Assembly: GCA_910583605.1 (NCBI GenBank) | Contig: CAJTXN010000016.1 | Location: 1-63,015, forward strand | Source of the DNA: an uncultured Lachnospiraceae bacterium | Lineage (GTDB): Bacteria; Bacillota; Clostridia; Lachnospirales; Lachnospiraceae | Length of the DNA: 63,015 nt | Direction of reading: 5' to 3' | In this document: positions 9,216-17,718 of the stretch, piece by piece | Numbering within the stretch: position 1 is the first letter of the stretch | How the letters are laid out: each line of letters opens with the position of its first letter | Position numbers and translations under genes: made by a program | Notes under the pieces: model-generated | The model's input: only the letters and a program-made list of their open reading frames with translations | Told to the model about the DNA's origin: nothing | Databases searched by the model: none

Positions 9216-9542
9216 ATGGCATCTAAAATTGAATTTGTGGAATATATGGCAGACCAGATGCGGGATGCCGGAACAATTACCTATAAAAAGATGTTTGGAG
9301 AATATGGACTTTACTGCAATGGAAAAATATTTGCAGTCATCTGCGACAACCGGCTTTTTATCAAGATGACTGAGGCCGGACGTAAGGTTTGTCCTGAACT
9401 TCAGGAAGCGCCTCCGTACGAGGGGGCAAAAAACTATTTTCTTGTTGAAGATGTGGAGAACCGTGAACTGCTGACAAAAATTGTCACGGCAACTTATATG
9501 GAATTGCCGGAGCCGAAACCGAAAAAGCGCAGGAAGGAGTAG
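9216..9542 (+). CDS. TfoX/Sxy N-terminal domain protein
   Basis: A 108-residue protein matching the TfoX N-terminal domain throughout (YKKMFGEYGLYCNGKIFAVI, CDNRLFIKMTEAGR, PPYEGAKNYFLVEDVENREL), ending in a basic KPKKRRKE tail. Full-length TfoX/Sxy controls competence in gammaproteobacteria; short stand-alone versions in Firmicutes have no settled role. It lies between two GyrI-like genes with gaps of 3 bp each, so it is part of one transcript. Confidence 0.85.
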   Translation: MASKIEFVEYMADQMRDAGTITYKKMFGEYGLYCNGKIFAVICDNRLFIKMTEAGRKVCPELQEAPPYEGAKNYFLVEDVENRELLTKIVTATYMELPEPKPKKRRKE

Positions 9543-9545
9543 AGC

Positions 9546-10199
9546 ATGGCATTTGATTATAAAAAAGAATATAAGGAATTTTATCTGCCAAAGAATAAGC
9601 CGGGACTGGTAACGGTACCTTCGATGAATTTTGTGGCGGTTCGCGGAAAAGGAGACCCAAACGAGGAGGGCGGTGCATATAAACAGTCCATCGGTTTACT
9701 TTATGGAATTGCGTTTACCATCAAAATGAGCAAGATGGGGAATCATCGAATGGAAGGATATTTTGACTATGTGGTACCTCCTTTGGAGGGCCTTTGGTGG
9801 CAGGAAGGCGTAAAAGGAATTGACTACTCTCGCAAACAGGATTTTCAGTGGATTTCCATGATTCGTCTGCCCGAATTTGTGACAAAGGAAGAATTTGACT
9901 GGGCAGTGGCAGAAGCTGCGGCAAAGAAGAGAATGGATTTTTCCGGGGTGGAATTTTTCAATTATGACGAGGGTCTGTGCGTACAGTGTATGTATATCGG
10001 TCCGTATGATGATGAGCCGGCGACCATTGAGGCTATGAATGCTTTTGCGGAGGCACAGGGGTATATGCCTGATATGAACGGTCCGCGTTATCATCATGAG
10101 ATTTATCTGAGTGATGCAAGGAAATGCAGGCCGGAAAATCTTAAGACGGTCATCCGGCATCCGGTGGCAGCAGTCCCAACCGGTCCATATCTTCCATGA
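9546..10199 (+). CDS. GyrI-like small-molecule-binding domain protein
   Basis: A 217-residue protein of the GyrI-like family (FDYKKEYKEFYLPKNKPGLV, then PSMNFVAVRGKGDPNEEG, and GYFDYVVPPLEGLWW). The C-terminal half carries CVQCMYIGPYDDEPATIEAM and RYHHEIYLSDARK, typical of this group. Members bind or degrade cyclopropane and other small molecules, or act as ligand sensors; no assignment is possible here. It is the last gene of the WYL-led cluster and is followed by a terminator at 10266. Confidence 0.85.
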   Translation: MAFDYKKEYKEFYLPKNKPGLVTVPSMNFVAVRGKGDPNEEGGAYKQSIGLLYGIAFTIKMSKMGNHRMEGYFDYVVPPLEGLWWQEGVKGIDYSRKQDFQWISMIRLPEFVTKEEFDWAVAEAAAKKRMDFSGVEFFNYDEGLCVQCMYIGPYDDEPATIEAMNAFAEAQGYMPDMNGPRYHHEIYLSDARKCRPENLKTVIRHPVAAVPTGPYLP

Positions 10200-10265
10200 T
10201 AAATGCATGTCATCTGTCCGGAAGACATAAACTAAAAACAGTCGTCAGCTTACCGGAGTGATATG

Positions 10266-10322
10266 ATACCTCTAAAGTAGACAGATGTAATATAAAAATC
10301 TGTTACTTTGGAGGTATTTTTT
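10266..10322 (+). terminator. intrinsic terminator
   Basis: ATACCTCTAAAGTAGACAG pairs with CTGTTACTTTGGAGGTAT, with small bulges, followed by six T. It ends the WYL/GyrI/TfoX cluster. Confidence 0.85.
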
Positions 10323-10425
10323 ATGGTTTTTAGCGGGTGAAATAATAACATATATTCATTTAAGGATTTTTTAATAATTCCACCGTTATAATATCAGTAT
10401 CATCATTCAGAGAGGAGACCATATC

Positions 10426-12804
10426 ATGCTTATTCGAATACTGAAAAAAGATTTAAAGCGGAAAAAAGGTATAAATTTTATAGTATTTCTATTTATGATC
10501 ATGGCAACAGTGTTTGTTGCCAGCAGTGTCAATAACATTCTTGTTGTTTTAAGTTCCACGGATTATTGTATGGAGAAAGGAAAAATACCGGATGTTTATA
10601 TATGCAGTTATGAACAGAGAAACGGAAGAAATATAAAGGAGTGGCTGGAAGAAACGGAATCGGTCAGGGAGTTTTCAGAAAACAAAGGTGTTTTTCTGGC
10701 GGGCGATAATATCGTTGAATTTAACGGGAAAAGCGGTGGAGATTATGATATGAAAAGCACGATTATGCTTCAGAGTAACTGGAACCGGCATATGCTCATA
10801 TTTGATCAAAACGGTGAACTGACGGACCTCGCCCCCGGAGAACTTTCCATGTCGAAGAAAGAGATGAATCGAAACCGGCTGAAAGAAGGAGATTCCCTGA
10901 CGCTGCAGTTTGGAAATTATCAGAAAACATTTATTATTTCGGAGCCGATACAGGATCCGTCAATGGGAAGTGATTATACCGGATTGGCCAGATATCTGAT
11001 ACATGAATCTGATTTTCAGGAGATAGAAAAATATTGTGATCAGACGATATTCAACTATGGGGTAGAAACCACAGATAATACGGAATTCTTAAAAGAATTT
11101 AATAAAATGGGATATGACGTGGTAGTAATTATCGAAAAAAGTATGTTTGAATTTTCCTACGTTATGCAGATGATTACGGCAATCGTTTTAATTGTACTGG
11201 GTGTATGTCTTATTATAATCTCATTTCTGGTTTTAAGGTTTACGATCGTATTTACGCTTTCTGAGGAGTATAAAGAAATTGGGGTGATGAAGGCAATCGG
11301 AATTAAAAATTTTACGATAAAAAAGACTTATTTAATTAAATATTTCGTGCTGATTACCGTAGCGGCCATTATAGGCTGTGCGATCAGTATTCCGGTGAGT
11401 AAAATCAGTTTAAAACTGACAGCAGGTAATTTAATGCTTCAGGACAGCAGGGGAAATGCAGGCATAAATATAATCTGTGCATTTCTTGTAATGGCAGTTG
11501 TGATGCTGCTCTGCCTGCTCAGCACAAACCGGATCAGACGGATTTCCGCCATGGAAGCAATTCGTAGCGGTACCACCGGAGAACGGTTTCATCGTAAGTC
11601 TGTGCTTTCATTGAGAAAAATGGGGCATACCATACCGGTATTATTTTTGGCAGCCAATGATATTTTGTCTGAGCTGAAAAAGTATCTGGTATTAATTCTG
11701 ACATTTGCAATGGGAACCATTTTGATCATTTTATCCGTAAACACACTGGAATCCCTTACAAGTGAAGAAATGGCAAAGAATTTTGCGCTGGATACAAAAG
11801 CGGATACATATATCAGTATAGATACAATAAAAGATATACAAAAAGGAATGATAGAAGGAAAACCATATTTAGAAAATTTGATTGAGGGACTGAAAGCGGA
11901 TATAAAAGAAATTGGATATGAGTCGGAAATTTCAATATTATCTTATTATTTCATGGGATTTTATGTGGAAAATCCGGATGAGGTTCTTCGATTTATGACA
12001 TGCCAGCCGGTAGGGTCCGATGGCAGCTACATAGAACTTTCGAAAGGGGATATACCTGTTCTGGAGAATGAAATTGCAATGTCAGAACTGGTCATGAAGA
12101 AGCTGAATGTAAAAATCGGAGATACCGTTTGCATGAAGTTTGGAGATAATACAATGGATATGATAATCACAGGTTCCTATGCGAATTATCTGCAAATGGG
12201 TGAAAGTGTAATGTTAAATTCAAAATTGGATATAGAGGATGTTACATTGTCCGGTCTGTTCTTTCTTCAACTGAAACTGACAGGAGTAAAGGACAAAGAT
12301 ACAGCGCTTATGAATATTCACAACAGATTTCCGGAATATAAGTTTAACAATATGCAGCAGGTTGTATCCAGTCAGCTTGGAGGAACCACTGACACTTTTG
12401 AAGCCGTTAAAATTACAATTATCCTGTTAGTCTGCGGTATTAACATAATGATAACCATTTTGATGATTAAAATATTTGTTATTGGGGAAAAAGGACAGAT
12501 AGCAATGCTTCGGGCTTTGGGATTCTCTATCAATCAATTAAAAAAATGGCAGGTCATTCGGATAGGAATTCTATTGGTCATTTCCAGCGGATTAGGAATT
12601 TTCTGTTCTACGTTTTTGAATAATCTTCTGCTTAAGCCTGTTTTTGCCATGATGGGGGCCGCCCATATGAAAATACAGGTGACTATATTGGAGTCTTATT
12701 GTTTCTATCCGCTTTTGTTATTTGTAATCATTGCTTTTGCAGCATATATCAGTTTGGGAAAGATCAAGCGGTTAAAGATAATGGAAATAAATAACATTGA
12801 ATAA
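10426..12804 (+). CDS. ABC transporter permease, FtsX/MacB type
   Basis: A 792-residue membrane protein with about eight helices: one at residues 15-41, a group of three near 245-370 and one near 420, then a large extracytoplasmic region, then three near 660-780. This is a duplicated FtsX arrangement; IGVMKAIGI and IAMLRALGF are the paired cytosolic coupling motifs. Type VII ABC systems like this extrude peptides, lipoproteins or drugs by mechanotransmission rather than by a classic channel. AGAGGAG precedes the ATG. It is 26 bp before the matching ATPase, followed by a two-component system, an arrangement common for antimicrobial-peptide response in Firmicutes. The substrate is unknown. Confidence 0.88.
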   Translation: MLIRILKKDLKRKKGINFIVFLFMIMATVFVASSVNNILVVLSSTDYCMEKGKIPDVYICSYEQRNGRNIKEWLEETESVREFSENKGVFLAGDNIVEFNGKSGGDYDMKSTIMLQSNWNRHMLIFDQNGELTDLAPGELSMSKKEMNRNRLKEGDSLTLQFGNYQKTFIISEPIQDPSMGSDYTGLARYLIHESDFQEIEKYCDQTIFNYGVETTDNTEFLKEFNKMGYDVVVIIEKSMFEFSYVMQMITAIVLIVLGVCLIIISFLVLRFTIVFTLSEEYKEIGVMKAIGIKNFTIKKTYLIKYFVLITVAAIIGCAISIPVSKISLKLTAGNLMLQDSRGNAGINIICAFLVMAVVMLLCLLSTNRIRRISAMEAIRSGTTGERFHRKSVLSLRKMGHTIPVLFLAANDILSELKKYLVLILTFAMGTILIILSVNTLESLTSEEMAKNFALDTKADTYISIDTIKDIQKGMIEGKPYLENLIEGLKADIKEIGYESEISILSYYFMGFYVENPDEVLRFMTCQPVGSDGSYIELSKGDIPVLENEIAMSELVMKKLNVKIGDTVCMKFGDNTMDMIITGSYANYLQMGESVMLNSKLDIEDVTLSGLFFLQLKLTGVKDKDTALMNIHNRFPEYKFNNMQQVVSSQLGGTTDTFEAVKITIILLVCGINIMITILMIKIFVIGEKGQIAMLRALGFSINQLKKWQVIRIGILLVISSGLGIFCSTFLNNLLLKPVFAMMGAAHMKIQVTILESYCFYPLLLFVIIAFAAYISLGKIKRLKIMEINNIE

Positions 12805-12830
12805 CAGATTAACAGAAAGAAGGAAAAAAT

Positions 12831-13595
12831 ATGGAAGCATTAAAAGTAAAGAATTTGTGTAAAACATATATTGTAAATAAGCAGCAGAATAATGTACTGC
12901 GAAATGTAAGTTTTGAAATCCGGCAGGGAGAAATGGTGGGAATCATGGGGCCTTCCGGTTCCGGAAAAACAACCCTGCTTTATACGGTAAGCGGAATGGA
13001 TTATTGTACTGCCGGAAATATAGAATTTTTTGGTAAGGAATTAAACTGTCTGACGGATAATCAGCTCAGCGAGATTCGTTTAAAAGAAATGGGATTTGTA
13101 TTTCAGAATATGTATATGCTGAAAAATCTCTCCATATATGATAATATAATTCTGCCGGCATACCAGGCAGGATTAAAAGAGCGCAGCAGGAAAGAAATCA
13201 ATGAATATGCCGTTGCATTAATGCATAAACTGGGGATTTCCGATGTGGCGGATAATGATATTAATGAAGTATCCGGCGGACAGTTACAACGGGCATGTAT
13301 CTGCAGAAGCCTGATCAATAAACCGGGAATCCTGTTTGCGGATGAACCTACCGGCTCCCTGAACCGGCAGTCTTCCGAAGAAGTTATGGAGATATTTAAT
13401 AAAATTAATGAAGAAGGAACCAGTGTTATGATGGTGACACATGACATAAAGGTTGCTGCTAAATGTGAGCGTGTCATCTATATTGAGGACGGAAATATTA
13501 AAGATGAAATCAGGATTGGAAAATGCCGGGAGGGAGAAAGTGCCAGGGAGCGTGAGAAAACGGTTAGTACATGGCTGATGGAAATGGGCTGGTAA
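12831..13595 (+). CDS. ABC transporter ATP-binding protein (MacB/LolD type)
   Basis: A 254-residue ATPase. Walker A GPSGSGKTT, Q-loop FVFQNMYML, signature VSGGQLQRA, Walker B ILFADEPTGSLN and the switch His in MVTHD are all present. The usual length is about 230; a charged tail of about 25 residues (REGESAREREKTVSTW) is added. It energises the permease encoded 26 bp upstream. The response regulator begins 35 bp downstream. Confidence 0.93.
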   Translation: MEALKVKNLCKTYIVNKQQNNVLRNVSFEIRQGEMVGIMGPSGSGKTTLLYTVSGMDYCTAGNIEFFGKELNCLTDNQLSEIRLKEMGFVFQNMYMLKNLSIYDNIILPAYQAGLKERSRKEINEYAVALMHKLGISDVADNDINEVSGGQLQRACICRSLINKPGILFADEPTGSLNRQSSEEVMEIFNKINEEGTSVMMVTHDIKVAAKCERVIYIEDGNIKDEIRIGKCREGESAREREKTVSTWLMEMGW

Positions 13596-13629
13596 TCAAA
13601 CTGCCCGAAGGAATCGGAGAGGAACATAT

Positions 13630-14310
13630 ATGATAGATATATTACTGGTAGAGGATAATAATGAATTATCGGGACTGGCGGCGCGATTTCTTGCGGCAGA
13701 AGGATATAGTGTGTATCGTGTGTCCGGTGGAGAAGAGGCTTTGGAACTGATGGAACAGGAACTGCCGAAATTAATGATTCTGGATATTATGCTTCCGGGC
13801 ATAGACGGGTTTGCGGTATGCCGCGCCGTCCGCAGGAAAGGAAATATCCCGATTCTGATTCTGAGCGCCAGAATCAATAAAGAGGATAAATTAAACGGAT
13901 ATAACCTGGGGGCAGATGATTATCTGGAAAAACCGGTGGATATTGATATTCTGTGCATGAAAATAGCTGCATTAATGAAACGGTGTTATGAGGAACCGGT
14001 ATCGGGAAATGTGATCGTTTCCGGTGACATTGAGATACATCAGGATACCATGACGGTTTTCCATAAGGGCAATCCTCTGGCGCTGACCATAAAAGAATAT
14101 GATTTATTACTTATGCTGGTGGAAAATAAAGGAAAGACACTGGATAAAAACAGGATATTTAATTCCATTTGGGGGCCGGAAAGCGACAGTGAACCTCAGA
14201 CATTAACAGTGCATATAAAAATGCTGCGTGATAAAATTGAAGAAGATTCCAAAAATCCCCGGAAAATAAAAACCGTATGGGGAGTGGGATATCGTTATGA
14301 AGAAATTTAG
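13630..14310 (+). CDS. OmpR/PhoB-family response regulator
   Basis: 226 residues: receiver domain (acidic pair E8-D9, phospho-acceptor D52 in LDIMLPGIDG, Lys in YLEKPVD) and a C-terminal winged helix (LTIKEYDLLLMLVENKGKTL, TVHIKMLRDKIE). The partner kinase overlaps by 14 bp, implying coupled translation. By context it should regulate the ABC transporter genes upstream. Confidence 0.92.
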   Translation: MIDILLVEDNNELSGLAARFLAAEGYSVYRVSGGEEALELMEQELPKLMILDIMLPGIDGFAVCRAVRRKGNIPILILSARINKEDKLNGYNLGADDYLEKPVDIDILCMKIAALMKRCYEEPVSGNVIVSGDIEIHQDTMTVFHKGNPLALTIKEYDLLLMLVENKGKTLDKNRIFNSIWGPESDSEPQTLTVHIKMLRDKIEEDSKNPRKIKTVWGVGYRYEEI

Positions 14311-15646
14311 AATAATAATGATTCTACTCATATTACTTTGTCTGGGAATTATGGTTCTGGGAAACCGGATAATATATGAACAGAAAAAAGAAATGGAATC
14401 CTCCGGCCGGGATTCATTTTATCTGGTAGAAGTAAATCGTATGTATGAGACTTATATCCATAATCCGGAATTGTTTCACCAAATAACGGAACAACAGAAT
14501 ATTACTGTTCGTACGAAGGAATATCAGTATATCAGACAGGTGTCCTATCTTCCGGCTTATGTGGACTCTGCCGCAGAGAAAGCAGACAGTCAGAAACGGA
14601 TGGATGAAATATCGGAATTTTACAGACAGAGTAATCATTATTATTCCGTTATAAAACCGGTATTTGAGCAGCAGGAAATCAGGGGATATCTGAGATTTGA
14701 CTGTTTAAAATCCAAAATGGGAAATGAAAGCTATATAGTATTTAATGTCGGAGTATTTGCTGTATTCGTATTTCAATTCAGTATTTTGATGTATCTGTAT
14801 AGAAAGCTTATACGTCCGTTTCACGTTTTAAGTGAGATTCCCTATGAATTGTCTAAAGGCAATTTAAGACATGATATCAAAGAAGAAAAGAGCCGGTATT
14901 TTGGAAAATTTTTATGGGGAATCGGTATGTTAAAAGACTCGCTGGAATCCCATAAACAGAGAGAATTAAAGCTTGCAAAGGATAAAAAAATGATTTTGCT
15001 GGCAATTTCACATGATATAAAAACACCCCTTCATACCATTCAGCTTTATGCAAAGGCATTGGAACGGGGAATGTACCGGACGCAGGAGGAGCAGCAGGAA
15101 GCGGCCGTTAAGATACGGGAGAAAACTGCAGAAATTGACGGCTTTGTAAAGGATATTGTAAAATCGTCTACAGAAGACATCATATCCATTGAAGTGCAAA
15201 ATAGAGAATTTTATCTGAAAGAACTGGTGGAAAAAATTCAGAACGGCTATGCGGAGAAATGCAGTTTAAATCATATAAAACTACTTATGGATGATTATGA
15301 TGATTTTTTACTATACGGGGATTTGGACAAAGCGTATGAAGCTGTAGGAAACCTGATGGAAAATGCTTTTAAGTATGGAGACGGCATTGAAATCGGAATC
15401 CGCTTTGCGGAAGAGGAGAACTATCTTCTGCTTACCGTATATAATACTGGTAACCCGGTGGATGAAAATGAAATGCCCCATTTGTTTGAGAGCTTTTATC
15501 GTGGAGTCAATGCGGAGGGGAAACAGGGGAATGGTCTGGGATTGTATATATGCAGGGAAATCATGCTAAAAATGAAGGGGGATATATATGCGTCGGGATA
15601 TGATGGAGGTATGAGTGTTACGCTGGTGATAAAAATCAGCAGTTAG
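14297..15646 (+). CDS. sensor histidine kinase
   Basis: 449 residues with two membrane helices (about 7-25 and 150-172) framing an extracytoplasmic sensor of about 125 residues that has no recognised fold. Then come a HAMP-like stretch, a HisKA domain with phospho-acceptor in LAISHDIKTPLHT, and a HATPase domain (NLMENAFKYGDGI, GNGLGLYICREIM). It should phosphorylate the regulator encoded just upstream. The signal is unknown but is probably a compound handled by the FtsX-type transporter. Confidence 0.9.
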   Translation: MKKFRIIMILLILLCLGIMVLGNRIIYEQKKEMESSGRDSFYLVEVNRMYETYIHNPELFHQITEQQNITVRTKEYQYIRQVSYLPAYVDSAAEKADSQKRMDEISEFYRQSNHYYSVIKPVFEQQEIRGYLRFDCLKSKMGNESYIVFNVGVFAVFVFQFSILMYLYRKLIRPFHVLSEIPYELSKGNLRHDIKEEKSRYFGKFLWGIGMLKDSLESHKQRELKLAKDKKMILLAISHDIKTPLHTIQLYAKALERGMYRTQEEQQEAAVKIREKTAEIDGFVKDIVKSSTEDIISIEVQNREFYLKELVEKIQNGYAEKCSLNHIKLLMDDYDDFLLYGDLDKAYEAVGNLMENAFKYGDGIEIGIRFAEEENYLLLTVYNTGNPVDENEMPHLFESFYRGVNAEGKQGNGLGLYICREIMLKMKGDIYASGYDGGMSVTLVIKISS

Positions 15647-15665
15647 TATCGGAATGGAATGTTTT

Positions 15666-15703
15666 TTTGCATAAAAATAGAGGAGCAAAATAATTGCCCC
15701 TCT
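15666..15703 (-). terminator. intrinsic terminator of rubrerythrin gene
   Basis: AGAGGAGCAA (15679-15688) pairs with TTGCCCCTCT (15694-15703). Read on the minus strand, the stem is followed by ATTTTTATG. The hairpin also lies 32 bp past the kinase stop on the plus strand. Confidence 0.75.
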
Positions 15704-15740
15704 CAGACTGAAGATATGATCCCGGATTTCTGAAATTTGA

Positions 15741-16283
15741 TTAGTAATTCTCTTCATGCACTTCGAAATAACTCTGCGGATGATTACAGGTAGGGCAAAT
15801 TTCAGGTGCTTTTGTTCCAACGATAATGTGTCCGCAGTTTCGGCATTCCCATACTTTCACTTCACTCTTTTCAAATACGGTGGCTGTTTCCACGTTTTTA
15901 AGTAAAGCACGGTATCTTTCCTCGTGATGTTTCTCGATAGCTCCCACAAGTCTGAACTTTTCTGCAAGTTCAGGGAACCCTTCCGCCTCTGCCGTCCTGG
16001 CAAAATCCTCATACATATCTGTCCACTCAAAGTTTTCACCATTTGCGGCGGCAGCAAGGTTTTCTTTTGTATTGCCTATTCCGTTCAGCTCCTTGAACCA
16101 CATCTTCGCATGTTCTTTTTCATTTTCTGCCGTTTTTAAAAAAAGGCCTGCAATCTGTTCATAGCCTTCTTTTTTCGCCACTGATGCAAAGTAGGTGTAC
16201 TTATTTCTTGCCTGTGATTCACCTGCAAATGCTGCCTCCAGATTTTTTTCTGTCTGCGTTCCTGCATATTTTGTTGTTTTCAT
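15741..16283 (-). CDS. rbr: rubrerythrin
   Basis: 180 residues, a normal length. The N-terminal ferritin-like four-helix domain carries the di-iron ligands (AFAGESQARNKY, ENEKEHAKMW, AEAEGFPELAEKF, EKHHEERY), and the C-terminal rubredoxin-like domain has CRNCGHI and CPTCNHP. It reduces hydrogen peroxide in the cytosol of anaerobes. It is transcribed alone on the minus strand with its own promoter (16367-16395) and terminator. Confidence 0.96.
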   Translation of the reverse strand: MKTTKYAGTQTEKNLEAAFAGESQARNKYTYFASVAKKEGYEQIAGLFLKTAENEKEHAKMWFKELNGIGNTKENLAAAANGENFEWTDMYEDFARTAEAEGFPELAEKFRLVGAIEKHHEERYRALLKNVETATVFEKSEVKVWECRNCGHIIVGTKAPEICPTCNHPQSYFEVHEENY

Positions 16284-16366
16284 GCTTTATTCCTCCTTGA
16301 TGATATTAAATGATACACCCACTGATGACATGGATGTTCCGTCGCTTTTGTTTTAGTATGAATCAA

Positions 16367-16395
16367 ATTATATTATTTTATTGTATTTTTGTCGA
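16367..16395 (-). promoter_or_regulatory. sigma-A-type promoter of rubrerythrin gene
   Basis: On the minus strand TCGACA and TATAAT are separated by 17 nt. It lies about 85 bp upstream of the rubrerythrin ATG. I saw no convincing PerR box. Confidence 0.75.
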
Positions 16396-16570
16396 GAGTA
16401 TACATATGGAAAAATAACATCATTTTTAGGAATTTATCAATAGAGTAGATTTATTAAAATATCTTGAAAAAAACATAAAAATATTATAGAATTATACCTA
16501 ATCATCTTTTATAAGGTTACAGACATTTGTTTGGAAGATAATTACATTATAATAGAAAAGAGGGATTTTC

Positions 16571-17656
16571 ATGAATTTCAACATAGCAGTTATGCCGGGA
16601 GACGGAATCGGACCGGAGATTGTTGAAGAAGCAAAGAAGATACTTGATACGGTAGGAAGCAGGTATGGACACTCATTTAACTACACCGAAGTGAAAATCG
16701 GAGGAATTTCCATTGATACATATGGAGAACCACTGACACAGGAAGCGTTGGAAACAGCCAAGGCAAGTGATGCCGTTTTACTGGGTGCGGTCGGTGGTGT
16801 CGTGGGTAAGGATAAATGGTATGAACTGGCTCCGAATTTAAGACCGGAAGCAGGTTTACTGGCAATCCGGAAAGGCCTTTCCCTATATGCCAATTTAAGA
16901 CCGGCATACCTTTATGAGGAATTGAAGGACGCATGCCCTCTGAAAGAAGAGATTGCGGCAGCAGGATTTGATATGGTGGTGGTCAGGGAATTGACCGGCG
17001 GACTTTACTTCGGCGAGAGAAGCACGAAGGAAGTAAACGGTGTGATGACCGCAGTGGATACACTTACGTATACGGAAGAAGAAATTCGAAGAATTGCCGT
17101 AACAGGGTTTGATATTGCCATGAAGAGGAATAAAAATGTTATCAGTGTGGATAAAGCAAATGTTCTGGATTCTTCCAGATTATGGCAGAAAGTAGTAACG
17201 GAAGTTGCAAAGGATTATCCTGAGGTAACGCTTACCAATATGCTGGTGGATAATTGTGCCATGCAGTTAGTAAAAGACCCGAAACAGTTTGATGTTATTC
17301 TTACAGAGAATATGTTTGGTGATATATTGTCTGATGAGGCAAGTATGATAACCGGTTCCATCGGAATGTTGCCGTCAGCCAGTCTGGGTTATAACAAAAT
17401 GGGATTATACGAGCCGAGCCACGGCGCAGCGCCGGATATTGCAGGCAAGGATATTGCCAATCCGATTGCAACTATTCTTTCAGCAGCCATGATGCTTCGT
17501 TACTCTTTTGATTTGGATAAAGAAGCCGATGCAGTGGAGGCAGCGGTGAAAAAGGTATTAGAAGATGGTATCCGAACCGTAGACATTATGTCCGAAGGTA
17601 TGACACAGGTGGGCTGCAAGGCAATGGGAGATGCCATCTGTGAGCGGATTCAGTAA
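16571..17656 (+). CDS. leuB: 3-isopropylmalate dehydrogenase
   Basis: 361 residues. It oxidises and decarboxylates 3-isopropylmalate to 2-oxoisocaproate with NAD in leucine synthesis. The NAD and substrate motifs are MPGDGIGPEI, RPEAGLLAIRKGL, VVRELTGGLYFG and ENMFGDILSDEASMI. AGAGGG precedes the ATG. leuA, leuC and leuD are not in the window; instead ilvD and ilvB follow in an apparent operon. The 287-bp upstream region has TATAAT at 16548-16553 but a poor -35, and I saw no T-box specifier or antiterminator. Confidence 0.96.
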   Translation: MNFNIAVMPGDGIGPEIVEEAKKILDTVGSRYGHSFNYTEVKIGGISIDTYGEPLTQEALETAKASDAVLLGAVGGVVGKDKWYELAPNLRPEAGLLAIRKGLSLYANLRPAYLYEELKDACPLKEEIAAAGFDMVVVRELTGGLYFGERSTKEVNGVMTAVDTLTYTEEEIRRIAVTGFDIAMKRNKNVISVDKANVLDSSRLWQKVVTEVAKDYPEVTLTNMLVDNCAMQLVKDPKQFDVILTENMFGDILSDEASMITGSIGMLPSASLGYNKMGLYEPSHGAAPDIAGKDIANPIATILSAAMMLRYSFDLDKEADAVEAAVKKVLEDGIRTVDIMSEGMTQVGCKAMGDAICERIQ

Positions 17657-17718
17657 CAAATAACATTAAATGTAAGATAGAGAATATATAACAAAAATTC
17701 GGAAAGGAAACAGATAGT

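Noticed and set aside
16284..16570. T-box leader for leuB
   Set aside because: I looked for the conserved T-box antiterminator sequence and a terminator before leuB and saw neither.
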